Assembly (NCBI RefSeq): GCF_904849725.1
Contig: NC_058519.1
Span: 103,962,881 to 104,026,880, forward strand
Origin: Hordeum vulgare subsp. vulgare
Taxonomy: Eukaryota > Streptophyta > Magnoliopsida > Poales > Poaceae
DNA length: 64,000 nucleotides
Reading direction: 5' to 3'
Position 1 is the stretch's first letter; every line of letters starts with the position of its first letter. Positions 35,303 to 46,987 of this stretch are shown in pieces. The notes under the pieces were generated by a model. The model had not been told where the DNA came from, did no database searches, and saw nothing but the letters and a program-made list of their open reading frames with translations. The position numbers were made by a program, and so were the translations under genes.

Positions 35303-36977
35303 ACTCCCCCAAGCTTAGACCTCGCTTGTCCCCAAGCAAATACTGAGCTCAGTAAACCTGTCCAGAAGTTTAGAGAGTGAAGTGTCGATAAATAAGAATA
35401 CAGACAAGAAGCATCATAATTTCTCTACTAAACTCAACCATCATCAACAGCAATCTCAACTCATAAGGCCCTTATGAAAGAGTAATATCGATTACAATCA
35501 AAAGTAGAGCTAAGAAAACTCATCAAACCATGGCAAACATGTCCTTGGTCAAAGAACAAATAATAACTTTTAAATTTTGCTCTTCCTCTTATATTTTGAT
35601 GAGATCAATTGAAAGTTTTTGAAAGAACATGTCATTAGTCAAGAATGAAAATGTAACACAAAAGGAAGATGCTTTCTTTAGCTAGGCTTAACAAACAACT
35701 CACTTGTCTTAATGATAACGTCAACAAAGGTGTGATATGGCAAATCTCAATGAAACAATATAAATGCATGCATCCTTGTCAACATAAAGTGTCTGCTCTT
35801 TTCAGGATAGAAAGAAGTAGGTTTTACTGACTCAACGTAAAAGTAAAAGATTGGCCCTTCTCAGAGGGAAGTAGGGAAAACTCATGTGCTAGAGCTTTTA
35901 GGGATTTTCAAATCAACAAGATTGTAAAACAAGCTTTTGAGAGGTGCATAATTTGTCAACGAATGCTAGTAGATAGCCCAATACTTCTCATGTTGGACAA
36001 GTTTTGAGGAACGGCTCCCAAAGTGGGGACGATCACATCCCCTTAGTCTCCTTTGTTTGTCACTACCAAAGTTTTCTGATTTCTCATTAACAAAGCGTGA
36101 AGGAGGTTTTGTTTGTTGTTATTATCTTTTACAAGCTGGGTGCGCTCATGCCAGTCCCTCCTCGTATTAGGGGTTCGCAGATTAGACATGCAAACCCAAG
36201 ATAAAACTTGTCCAGTATGAGAAGATCATGAATTACCCACTACTTCCTCATGAGCTAAAACAGAGGCACAAAACAGGGAGTGGTATTTGGAAGTTTAAAG
36301 ATAGCACATGAGTAATATACTTTAGGAGTGGCGGTGAAATACCACGTAAAGGGAAGATATGGTGGACTCTTGAGAAGGTTGAGGTTTCACGGTATGGATG
36401 CACAAGCAGTATTCCCACTTAGTGCAAGGGTTGGCTAGAAAAGGCTTTTAAGAGCAGACAAATAATGTTGACTTTGGTGCAAAACAATATAAAGTTTAAC
36501 ATAGAGAATTGGCATAAAACATCAAGTTGTCTTCCTTGTCAGCATAACACTTCAAGCATAAGAACATAAAGGTTTTGGCCATGAAACTACTAGAAAAACT
36601 CATGCTTGTTGTTATGACCAATGCTATGTTTGCCAAGATTAAATAAATTTTTCAAAGCCATACCTCATATGTAAGATCAATACTCCCATAAGAATCAGCA
36701 TATAAGATCGATTGCGTGAAGAGAATACCAAGTGCAGCAAAGGAACCAATAGACTTCTCATTATTATTCCACCATAGACATTGCACACTCACGGATACAA
36801 ACTCTCCACAAAGGAGTGATAGACCTCAATGCAAACACCTATTTCATAAGATAACTTCCCTATACATGATACGACACTAAACTTGACCAAAAATAAGTAA
36901 AGGCTAAAAAAATAAAGATACCGGGCACTCCCCCAAGCTTGGAACAAGCTAAGGGAATGCCATTACCCATGAAGATT
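35303..36977 (-). other. Polypurine tract and 3' untranslated region
   Basis: The polypurine tract AAGCTTGGGGGAGT (minus strand, 35303-35316) touches the 3' LTR. The rest has no open frame of note. It holds GGCCCTTCTCAGAGGGAAG at 35853-35871 and GATGCACAAGCAGTATTCCC near 36397-36416, both shared with the different element at 8101-16132. ACTCCCCCAAGCTTGG recurs near 36934, just past the last ORF. Confidence 0.7.
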
Positions 36978-37484
36978 TCACTCTTCATCCTTGTTCTTGT
37001 TCCTCAGGTAATCCTTAGTGAAACGCTTCCATGGCAGAGGTCCTCCTTTCACACAGGATTCTTCAGTCTCCAGGATCCTACTTTCGGCAGCTAAGCCCAT
37101 GCGCAAAAACTTAAGTTCATACTCATAGTTCTGGTTTTGAAGGTCATAGATGTTCCCTTAAAGCTCGAACACTTTGGTTTCTAGTGCGGATATTATTGAT
37201 CGCACTTCCTTCATCTCCTCCTCATGTTCCCTTTTCAGCTCAGAGATGATATCATAGTTGCCCTCGACACCACGCTCGATCATAAACTTGTACTTAAAGA
37301 CTTCTTGCTCCACTTCTTCCAGCCTAGCCCTGGTGCTCCCCTCCTTGACAGGCCCCTTCAAATCCTCTTTGTGGAGGACACCATCCTCCACCCAAAGGGT
37401 TTGAGTGTGTCTTTTTACCTCTGCGAGATAAGGGTTGATGACGTTGACGAGGAACTTGTCCTTGGGAGATTCTGGGGAAGCCAT
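36978..37484 (-). pseudogene. Small 3' ORF with coiled-coil potential, one stop
   Basis: From the ATG at 37484 (protein begins MASPESPKDKFL) the frame runs 168 codons to a stop at 36978-36980, interrupted once by TAA at 37158-37160. The C-terminal half is rich in Glu, Lys, Arg and Leu (RARLEEVEQEVFKYKF and KREHEEEMKEVRSI), which suggests a coiled coil. It lies between integrase and the 3' LTR, the place of envelope-like ORFs in Athila relatives, but I see no signal peptide or membrane segment. I do not recognise a named domain. The nearer ATG is preferred over the one at 37601 because a TATA box at 37578-37585 lies between them. Function unknown. Confidence 0.6.
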
Positions 37485-37577
37485 GGCACCTAAATTTCCT
37501 GAAAGTTCTCCTGGCACAAACAGATCGGAAATAAAACGCACGGAATCGCAGGATACAAAGCCGGGACGATCCGGGAA

Positions 37578-37745
37578 AATATATAGGAAAAATTTCTGCA
37601 CCGAAAGGAAGGTAACAAGACAAAGTGGAGTCGGATATGGACTCCAGGTTGTCGAGGAGGCCTACTGGCGCGGCCAGGGACTAGCTCGCGCCAGCAGGTC
37701 GCCTGGGCGACCTAGAGATCTGCTCTGGCTCCACTTCGGCTCGGA
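37578..37745 (-). promoter_or_regulatory. Internal LTR-like promoter before the 3' ORF
   Basis: A GC-rich block at about 37640-37745 is collinear with the block just upstream of the TATA in this element's LTR (34965-35070). Both have GGAGGCC, CTGGCG, GGCC, CGCGCCA(G/A)CAGGTCGCC and TGGGYGACCT in the same order and orientation. Downstream on the minus strand follows TATATATT (37578-37585) within CCTATATATTTTC. The ORF ATG lies about 95 bases further on. The arrangement suggests a separate short transcript for the 3' ORF. Activity is not shown by sequence alone. Confidence 0.55.
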
Positions 37746-37828
37746 ATTTTCCTAATTTTGCAAAAACATATAAAACGGAACTTTTATTGATGTTCGTGAA
37801 GTTTCCTTACCGTATTTTGTACGTTTTC

Positions 37829-40674
37829 TTATTCTGCTTCTGCTGGTGTCGGATACAGTGTTGCAATATGTTCTTCATGAGTGACCACTTGTATCACATC
37901 CACCTCTACATTGATGGGGTCTCCAGCCATGTAATGCTTGAGTCTTTGCCCATTCACAACATGTGGTTTCGTGCCTTCAAAATTATTAATCTTGATTGCA
38001 CCGGAGCGGTAGACTTCTTCGATATGGTACAGTCCTTCCCACTTGGAAAGTAATTTACCTGGAGAAAACCTGAAACGAGATCTATACAACAAAACTTTGT
38101 CACCAACATTAAATTCACGTTTCAAAATCTCTTGTCATGCCACTTCTTTACCTTTTTTTTGAACATTTTTGTGCTCTCGTAAGCTTCACTTCTCCACTCA
38201 TCTAGAGAAGTCAAGTTCATGAGACGTTTTCACCCGCAAGCTTTGGATCAACATTAAGCTCTCTAACGGCCCAGAAAGCTTCGTGCTCTAACTCTAGAGG
38301 TAGATGGCATGCCTTGCCATAAACCATCTTATACGGAGACATCCCCATGGCATTTTTGTAAGCAGTTCTATACACCCACAAGGCATCTCCTAGCTTATTG
38401 GACCAATCCTTCCTAGAACTGTTCACTATCTTTTCCAAGATCATCTTGATCTCTCTATTTGTGAGCTCAACTTGCCCACTTGTTTGAGGGTGGTAAGGTG
38501 AAGCAATTCTATGATTAACATCATATTTGGCTAGAGCTTTTCTAAAAGCACCGTGTCTAAAATGTGATCCTCCGACGGTCATGAGGTACCTAGGTACACC
38601 AAACCTAGGGAAGATTACATCCTTGAGCATTTTCAAAGATGTCTTATGATCGGCACTTTCAGTGGGTATTGCTTCAACCCACTTGGTCACATAATCTACA
38701 GCTACTAAGATGTGAGTGTACTTGTGTGAAGGAGGGAAAGGACCCATAAAATCAAAACCACAGCAATCAAAAGGCTCAATGACTAGCGAATAATTCATAG
38801 GCATCTCATTCCTCATACTAATATTACCAACTCTCTGGCACTTATCACAGGATAAAACGTAATTTCTAGCATCTTTAAAGAGAGTAGGCCAATAAAAACC
38901 TGATTGGAGAACCTTGTGTGCGATCCTCTCACCGGCATAATGTCCTCCATAAGGAATGGTATGACATTGTCTCAAGATATCCTTCTGCTCATCCTCCGGT
39001 ATGCATATCCTCACAATTCCATCTACACCTTCTCTAAAAAGATGTGGGTCATCCCAAAAGTAATACCTCAAGTTGTGGAAGAACTTCTTCCGCTGCTAAA
39101 ATGTTAAACTTGGAGGCAAAAACTTTGCAACTATAAAGTTAGCATAATTTGCATACCATGGATCTGAATTAGATTTTACCTGCAAAACAGCTAACTATTC
39201 ATCAGGAAAACTATCATTGACCGGAATAGGATCATGTGGTATGTCCTCCATCCTGGAAAGGTTCTCTGCTACACGGTTGTCTGCTCCTTTCCTATCAACA
39301 ATCTGCAAATCAAATTCTTGAACAAGAAGGACCCATCTGATAAGCCTTGGTTTGGCATACTTCTTTTCCATAATATACTTAATAGCAGCATGATTAGTAT
39401 GAATAATGACTTTGGGATCAACAATGTAAGGCCAAAACTTATCACAAGCTAACACTACCGCTAAAAAAATTTCTCAGTAGTAGCGTAATTCTTTTGAGCA
39501 GTGTCAAGGGTTTTGCTAGCATAATGGATAACATTCAATTTCTTATCAACCCTTTGTCCTAACACAGCTCCAACAGCAAAATCACTAGCATCACACATTA
39601 TTTCAAAAGGCAAATTCTAATCAGGTGGTTGGACTATAGGGGCGGTTATCAAGGCTTTCTTAAGAACTTTGAAGGCTTCCTTACAATCTTCAACAAACAC
39701 AAAAGGAATATCCTTCTGGAGAAGATTAGTAAGGGGTTTTGAAGTTTTAGAAAAGTCTTTAAAAAATCTCCTATAGAAACCAGCATGGCCGAGGAAACTA
39801 CGAATACCTCTGATGTCTCTTGGATAAGGCATTCTCTCGATTGCTTCAACCTTTGCCCTGTCCACCTCGATTCCTCGTTCAAAAATATTTTGGCCAAGAA
39901 CAATTCCCTCATTGACCATGAAGTGGCACTTCTCCCAGTTAAGTACCAAGTTCGTCTCCTCACATCTCTGCAAAATTTATTAAGGTTGTGGATACAATGG
40001 TCAAAAGAGGTTCCATAGACGGAGAAATCGTCCATGAAGACCTCCACAATTTCCTCACAAAAACCATGAAAGATAGCGGACATACACCTTTGAAAAGTAG
40101 CAGGAGCATTTCATAAACCAAAAGGCATACGTCTATAAGCATAAGTACCAAAGGGACAAGTAAAAGTGGTCTTCTCTTGATCGGCAGTGTTAACATGATT
40201 TTGAGAGAAGCGAGAGTACCCATCAAGATAGCAAAAGTGAGTATTTTTGGATAACCTTTCAAGCATTTGGTCGATGAACGACAGCGGGTAGTGGTCCTTC
40301 CTGGTTGCCTTGTTCAGCTTCCTGTAAACAATACACATTCTATATCCAATAATAATTCTTTGAGGTATTTGTTCATTATTATCATTAGGAACCACAATCG
40401 TACCTCCCTTCTTGGGAACACAATGTACTGGACTTACCCACTTACTATCATCTATAGGGTTGATAATACCTGCGGCTAGAAGTTTGAGGATTTCGGTCCT
40501 CACAACATCCTTCATCTTCGGGTTTAACCGTCGTTGATGATCAACAACCGGTTTTGCATCGGGCTCAAGATTGATAATATGCTGACAAATAGATGGACTA
40601 ATCCCCTTAAGATCATCAAGGGCCTAACCAATAGCGCCTCGGTGTTTACGAAGGACTTCCCATAATCGCTCTTC
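37829..40674 (-). pseudogene. Athila pol: reverse transcriptase, RNase H, integrase
   Basis: The domain order on the minus strand is as follows. Reverse transcriptase lies at about 40620-39640, with WVSPVHCVPKKGG, the catalytic VFMDDFSVYG near 40030, and FLGHAGFYRRF. RNase H lies at about 39600-39200, with MCDASDFAVGAVLG and later HAAIKYIMEKK. Integrase lies at 39071-38217, with the HHCC zinc site (His37, His44, Cys75, Cys78 of that frame) and the catalytic core (Asp107, Glu202). The integrase C-terminal part lies at 38125-37829, with GKLLSKWEG. Valine stands at position 166, where the second catalytic Asp is required. In-frame stops occur near 40676, 40626, 39617 and 39195, and frameshifts near 39965, 39465 and 38225. 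It copied and inserted the element's DNA when intact. Confidence 0.85.
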
Positions 40675-42510
40675 TTAATATCCTGAAAGGTTAGAATTGA
40701 TAATAACATGATATATTTTCTTTTCATCTAAATAATCATACTTAAGCATACTGGGAAGAGGTTTAAGATCAAACACTGGGTCTTCTTTCGGTTTCGATAA
40801 AATTCGCAAAGGTTCAACCGACAGGTTGTGCTTCAGGATAGCAGGTTGTCTCAAGAATATATCATCTAGTTCATTCCTTTCCTCCATATGCATATCATTC
40901 TCGTGGTTTTCCATAAATTGATGCAAATGATCGTTAGGAGGAATAGCAATAGAAGCAATCTCTTCAATAATTTTATCATTACTAGGTAGATCAGTACCAC
41001 GAGTTTGCTTTGAGAATTTAGAAAAGTTAAATTCATATGGCTCACCATTAAATTCAACAGATACTTTTCCTTTCCTGCAATCTATAATAGCTCCACCAGT
41101 TTTGAGAAAAGGCCTAACAAACATAATATGGCAAAAACTATCTTGTACTGAACCAAGTACTAGAAAGTCGTTAGGATATTTTACCTTTCCACATAGTACT
41201 TCAACATCTCGCACAATTCCAATAGGAGAAATAGTTTCTTTGTTTGCAAGATGAATCGTAACATCAAGTTCTTCAATTTTACATGGTAGAATCTCATTCA
41301 TGATCTCTTGAGAAAGTGAAAAAAGAATAGCCCTAGCACTGGATCCCAAATCACATAGCCCATAATAATTATGATTTCCTATTTTAACAGATACAACTGG
41401 AGTACCTGAAATTGGGCCTTTATTCTTGGTTGTAACAAGGTTAGTGGAAACAGCACAAAAAATTATATTGAAATCCTGAATATTACTAGTAACAAGATCC
41501 TTGACTAATGCAACTTGAGGATCGACTTTAATCAGGTCCTTGTGCTCATCGGTCGTTCTTTCACTTTTATTTAGGATGCATGTGACAAAAGAATGCTCCC
41601 TCATCCTTGCGGGAAAAGGGGGCTTTTCATATTCAACTGCAGGCAAGATAGGGTCAACAACATTAATATCAACAGGTAATTCCTTAAAAGGTTTATGATG
41701 TTGATCCTCCTTCTTCTCAGAAGAGTCAATATGAGAGGCAAAATCTTTGCAAAAATCAATTAGAACCTGGGAATCAAGACCAATCGTAGCGCAAAAGGTA
41801 TTGAAGTAATCAGTTTTCACATAGCTCTCAATGTAATCATGTTCATAATTTATAACGGGTTCAATACCTTTATCAATCTCCCAGTCTTCAGTGTTCTTTT
41901 GGATCCTTTCAATAAGATCCCACTTATATTCAGTGCTTTTGTTGGAGAATGCCCCACTAGAGGAAGCGTCAAGCATCTCTTTATCTTGATGAGAAAGCCT
42001 TGCATAAAAATTTGTGAGAATAATTTCTTTGGAGAGCTCATGAATGGGACATTTGAGCATTAAGGATTTCAATCTCCCCCAAGCTTGAGAGATGCTTTCT
42101 CTGTCACGAGTCCAAAAGTTATAAATATAGTTCCTGTCTCGATGTATTTCATGAAGAGGATAAAACTTTGCATAAAAGAGACGCATAAGATCTTGCCAAT
42201 TTAGTGAATGAGAGTCATCAAGAAGCCTATATCAATCCAAATCCTTATCTTTTAATGATAGAGAGAATAACTTTCTCATAACAAAATCCATCGATATACC
42301 GGCGGGCTTAAATAAGGAGCATAGTTGTGAAAGATATAGGAAGTGTTCACCTGGATGTCTGTCTCCTGCATATCGATTAGCCAAAACACAATCAATAATA
42401 CACGTTGGTATTTTAAAAGGCACAATTTCAGTAGGTGGGGGAGGACTCTCCACCACAATAGCATTGGGGCAGTTCCCCACAAGCAATAAACCAAGAGCAG
42501 AGTTGTCCAT
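40675..42510 (-). pseudogene. Athila-type Gag-protease, one early in-frame stop
   Basis: From the ATG at 42510 the frame runs 611 codons to 40675, with one TGA at 42232-42234. The gag domain shows MDFVMRKLFSLSLKD and QAWGRLKSLMLKCP. The protease shows YGLCDLGSSARAI with Asp at about residue 386, and later FVRPFLKTGGAIID. The expected glycine-rich flap region is degraded (IMFVRPF instead of the usual ILGRPF). No CCHC zinc knuckle is visible, as in many Athila Gags. Gag and pol appear to be in one frame, so a fused polyprotein is likely. Length is similar to the other copy at 61311-63318. Confidence 0.85.
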
Positions 42511-42599
42511 AGGGACAAAAGGTGGAAACAGTAAAACAAAAACAGCACGTACACTGTAAAGGTTTCCTTACCAATTTCTCTTACCAATAGCGCTACACT

Positions 42600-42616
42600 C
42601 CCCGGCAATGGCGCCA
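42600..42616 (-). promoter_or_regulatory. Primer-binding site, tRNA-Asp type
   Basis: The minus strand reads TGGCGCCATTGCCGGGG, one base different from the complement of the plant tRNA-Asp 3' end. It lies 11 bases inside the 5' LTR end, which is a usual distance. Confidence 0.8.
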
Positions 42617-42627
42617 TAAAATGGTCT

Positions 42628-44141
42628 TGATGACCTACAAGTGTATGGGATCTATCGTAGCCTTCTCGATAAGTAAGAGTGTCGAACCCAACGAGGAGCA
42701 GAAGGTATTGACAAGTGATCTTGAGCAAGGAATAATTGCAAGTACTGAAAGGTAACTTTTTATGGGTTTTTTAGTATAAGCAAGAAAAAAATAAATGCAA
42801 GTAAAGTAAATGGTGCCAAGGTGCAGAAAGTGGCCCAATCCTTTTGAACACAAAGGATAAGCCGAGGGACTAAACTTATAAAGACTAAGGCATTCCTGAG
42901 GACACACTGGAAAGATAGTCAAGTGCTTTCGTCATATTCCGTCTAGTACTATGTTTTGTATTGATAAGTGTTATGTGTGTGGATCTTAACTAGTGCACCG
43001 TCTAGACTAAGACAAGCACACTCTTATGATTAATCCCTCTTGCAAGCATCCGTAAATACAAGAGAGAAATTAAGGCAAAGCCTAACCGTAGCGATAAGCT
43101 TTAGGATCCAATACTCCTTCATGCAAAAGTATGCGAACTGGGGTTCAGGTTTCTGTCACTCCGGCAACCGATCATAAGCATTCTTTATACACGATGCAAC
43201 CCCCTAGGTCCTTAAAAAGGCGAAGTGTTATGTAGTCGACGTTCACATAACACCACTAGAAGGATAACACCATAACTTAAATATCAATCAACACATATTA
43301 CTTCAACATCATATGACTACTAGCATCGAGTTTTCCCATGTCCACAAGAACTAATGGAACTACTCACAAGACATAAAAGAGATCATGATCAGAGGTGATG
43401 AAAATATGATTAACAATCTGGTCATAACAATAATCCTCCAACAAAACTCAATAGCATTCACCACAAAAGAGTAATCAACACCGGGAGAGTAGAGGGGATG
43501 AATACTGCAAGGTACAACTCCGATTGCAATGGTGAAGTAGATGGATCAAGGTGGAGATGGTGCTGGTGTTGGTGATAATGGTGATGATGATCTCGATGAT
43601 GCCCGTGATGATGGTGATGACAATGAGGATGATCTCCCCTTCTGGGAGGAGTTCTCCACGGCGGAAGCTACCCGCCAAAAAGGTATTTTCTTCTCTGTAG
43701 GTTTCCACCACGGAGCGGCCATGGAATCGCGAAAACTCTTATGCCCTCAGAATTTTTAGGTCAAGAGGGACATATAGGCCAAAGGAGAGTGCCGGAGGTG
43801 GAGCCCGTCACTCAGGCGGCCTCCTGGCACGGCCTAGGGGGGCCGCGCCAGCAGGTCGCCTCGGTGACATGTGGCCCCGCTCTGGCCCTTCTTTGTCCTT
43901 TCTTCCGGACCTGTTCGGAAACTTCTTCCCTCAAAATTTCAGCTCAATTGGAGATGTTCTGATATTGCAACTCTTCGTGCTAGTTTCTTCGCTGAATCCT
44001 GCGTCTGCTGTTTCGGCACCAGAAAGTTGGAAACTGTGTAAAATAAGCCAAAATACTATAAGTACATCATCAAAAAGTGAAATATATCAATGAATAGAGA
44101 TAAATTATGATACAAAATAGTGATGCATTTTGGACGTATCA
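42628..44141 (-). mobile_element. 5' LTR of the complete Athila-like element
   Basis: It starts TGATACGTCCAAAATGCATC at 44141 on the minus strand and ends GGTCATCA at 42628. Length is 1514 bp. Its outer end touches the ACATC duplication. It is the pair of 33786-35302 and aligns along its full length. Confidence 0.85.
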
Positions 44142-44146
44142 ACATC

Positions 44147-44711
44147 CAGTAGTATACTAGGCAAATCATAAACTTTAGGTACTATTATAAATTGATTCAT
44201 ATTTATTTATTGCATACGATATTGTATTATAAATTCTCCATGACTTATAACCCTCCCCTCGATATAATCCATAGCATCATCAAAACAAGCAAACTATGCA
44301 AGCAAAAACAGAATTTGTCTAAAAGAGAGCAATCTGTAATGATCAACACTAAAACCGTACTTCTGTAACTCCAAAAATTCTAAAACTTTGGGACAACCTG
44401 GGAAATTTGTATATCAATTCTGTGTCAAAATTTAAGTTAAAAATAAGTTCTAGTAATATTAGAGAAATTCGTCACTGGCGTAAATGTTTGTGTTTTTGCA
44501 CACGATCAAATTCTACTATCATCCAAATCATCCCAAAGGCTTTACTTGTAAAAAAACACTAACTAAAACATAAAACACAAGCATGATAGTAGCAATAATC
44601 ATTTCAACACAAAATAACATAAATTAGAACAAAAACAATTAAGATAACTATTAGGTTGCCTCCCAACAAGCGCTATCGTTTTATGCCCCTAGCTAGACAT
44701 AATTCATTGTA
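44147..44711 (-). other. 3' untranslated sequence after gag-protease
   Basis: No gene is present. The stretch contains GGTTGCCTCCCAACAAGCGC at 44654-44673, the same block that follows gag-protease at 61182-61210 and, in reverse, at 19040-19060. It is part of the element at 29066-48530. Confidence 0.7.
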
Positions 44712-46787
44712 TCATGTGATCCCATCTTTGATATTCAGCCCATAAGTGGCCATCTTGATAGATTCATAAGGTGGTTTAATTCTATTTTTAGTAAATTGTT
44801 CCATCCCTTTCTTTAATGGGAATTGGAATCTTATGTTTCCTTCCTTCATAATAATAATAACACCTATAGTTGGTAGGAAAGGCCTACCAGGTATTATTGG
44901 ACAAGACAAATTGCAATCAATATCAAGCATAATGAAATCTGTAGGCACATAATTTCTATTATCAAGCAAAAGCATATCATTTATTCTACCCAAAGTTTTC
45001 TTAATAGTGAAATCAGCAAGATGCAAGTTAAGGGAACATTCATGTATATCGGTGAGACCTAGTACATCACATAAAGATTTAGGTATAGTAGAAATTCTAG
45101 CACCAAGGTCACACAAAGCATTACATTCATAATCTTTAAGCTTAATTTTAGTAGCAAGTTCCCATTCATTATGCAATTTTCTAGGTATTAAAACTTATAG
45201 TTCAACTTTCTCCTCATGAGATTTTACCATCGCTTCTACGATATATTTAGTAAAAGCCTTATTTTTTTAGAGGCATTGGGTGAGATAGTTATGTATTGCA
45301 ACAAGTAAATACATTCAACTAAATAAAAAAATTAATTAAAGTCCTTGTAATCCAAAATAGTGGGCACATCACTATCTAAAGTTTTGGCCTCTCAAACCCA
45401 CTTATTTCATTTTTATTATTAGGATCATCACCCTCCGAACAAAAGAGGTACCTTCTAGCTAAAGTTGACCCATCCATAGTCCCATTATCATAAGTTTCCA
45501 CTTTATTAAATAAATATTCAATAGGATAAACACCAATCATTTTGATGTCTTCAACATGATTACAGTAAAAACCGGGTGGAAGAGCCTTTCCTAGGAATTC
45601 TCGCTTAGCTCTCAATCTAGCAGTCCTCTCCTTACTTTCATTAATATATATTTGAATATATTTTATGGACTCATTAATATCATGTTTATGAGGCAATACA
45701 TTACTTTTAAGAGCCTCCCCATCAAGAGCAATCTTATCCATATTTCTAGCAATATCGTCAACTTTATGTACTTTTTTCCTCAATCATAGTATTGAAAATA
45801 TTTTGGGAACTAATAAATTATTTAATGATGTTATCAATATGAGAGGGTATCCTATTATTATTAGAAGAAGAATTTACATTGTAATTACCATAATTATTAG
45901 AGGAATTACTAGGATATGGTCTAGCGTTGAAATTCCCTCTACAAGTATTGTTGTTGAAATTATTTTGTGAGACAAAATTCACATCAATGGTATCATTATT
46001 TTTCTCAATAAAAGTAGATAGTGGCACATCATTGCGATCAACATGAGCATGTTTATTAGCAACCATATTCATAAGTGCATCCATCTTATCACTCAAAGTA
46101 GTTATTTCATTGACATAATTTACCTTCTTATTAGTTGGAGCTCCCTCGATGTGTCATTGAGAATAATTTGTCATGATGTTGTCCAAAGTTTTTTAGCTTA
46201 TACCAATGTAACATCCATGAATGTACCATGTGCAGCAGAATCTAGAAGATTTCTAGACACAAAGTTTAGTCCTGCATAGGAATTTTGTATTATCATCCAT
46301 AAACTTAAGCCGTGAGTGGGGCAATTTCTAATCATCAATTTCATTCTCTCCCATGCTTGTGCAACATGTCCTTTCTCATGTTGTTTAAAATTCATAACTT
46401 GATTACAAGGAGAAATAATCTTAGTAGGAGGAGAATACTTAGCAATAAAAGCATCTTTACACTTACCCATGTTCCAATACTATTACGAGGTAAATATGAA
46501 ACACAAGCTTTAACTTTTTCTCTTAGTGAGAAAAAAAATAACTTCAACTTAACCACATCATTATGGATATCATTTTTTTGCATATCACACTCTTCAACAA
46601 AGGTATTAAGATGCGCAGCAGGATCCTCATTAGGACTTCCAACAAATTTTTCTTTCATGACAAGATTTAGTAATGCAGCATTAATACCATAAAACTCCGC
46701 ACAAGTGGTGGGTGGTATAGGAGTACTAATAAAATCATTTTTATTAGTATTTGAAAAGTCACAGAGTTTGGGATTTTCTTGAGACAT
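44712..46787 (-). pseudogene. Athila-like Gag-protease, heavily decayed
   Basis: The minus strand starts with MSQENPKLCDF at 46787. It keeps the capsid region (NLVMKEKFVGSPNEDP, KLFFFSLREKVKA, QAWERMKLMIRNCP), an Asn-rich linker (near 45950), an alpha-helical segment and the protease (CNALCDLGARIS, later PIIPGRPFLPTIG). At least four frame breaks separate these parts (near 46450, 46190, 45800 and 45350). The protein is closely related to that at 61311-63318 but more damaged, which suggests an earlier insertion. It encoded capsid and protease only. Confidence 0.85.
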
Positions 46788-46959
46788 AGTGCCAAAGCAA
46801 GTAAACTAACAAGTCAATCAAGCAAACAAGTAAACTAGCAAAGATAAATATTTGTATGTTTTTTGATATTTTTAAGAAAGAAAATATAAAGGCAAATACA
46901 AAGTGGAAAAAGTGAATGATAATTTGTGTGAAGGAACCTGATAAGAGTTTGATGATATT

Positions 46960-46976
46960 CCCCGGGAACGGCGCCG
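46960..46976 (-). promoter_or_regulatory. Primer-binding site, tRNA-Asp type
   Basis: The minus strand reads GGCGCCGTTCCCGGGG, preceded by C instead of T. It lies 11 bases from the 5' LTR end at 46988. Small differences from the perfect tRNA-Asp complement fit the age of the element. Confidence 0.7.
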
Positions 46977-46987
46977 GAAATTCTTTC

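Larger units (their letters stand above)
33786..44141 (-). mobile_element. Complete but inactive Athila-like element, TSD ACATC
   Basis: This 10,356-bp element has two LTRs (33786-35302 and 42628-44141), a primer site, gag-protease, reverse transcriptase, RNase H, integrase, a small 3' ORF and a polypurine tract, in the order expected for the minus strand. Perfect target duplications ACATC flank it at 33781-33785 and 44142-44146. In the first roughly 175 aligned bases the two LTRs differ at about 17 positions by eye, so the insertion is old. All coding parts carry stops or frameshifts, and the second catalytic Asp of integrase is replaced. It is inserted in the 3' untranslated region of the element at 29066-48530. 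Confidence 0.9.

Noticed and set aside
36978..37484. Envelope-like glycoprotein
   Set aside because: The ORF is in the envelope position, but no signal peptide or transmembrane helix is visible; a short coiled-coil protein fits better.
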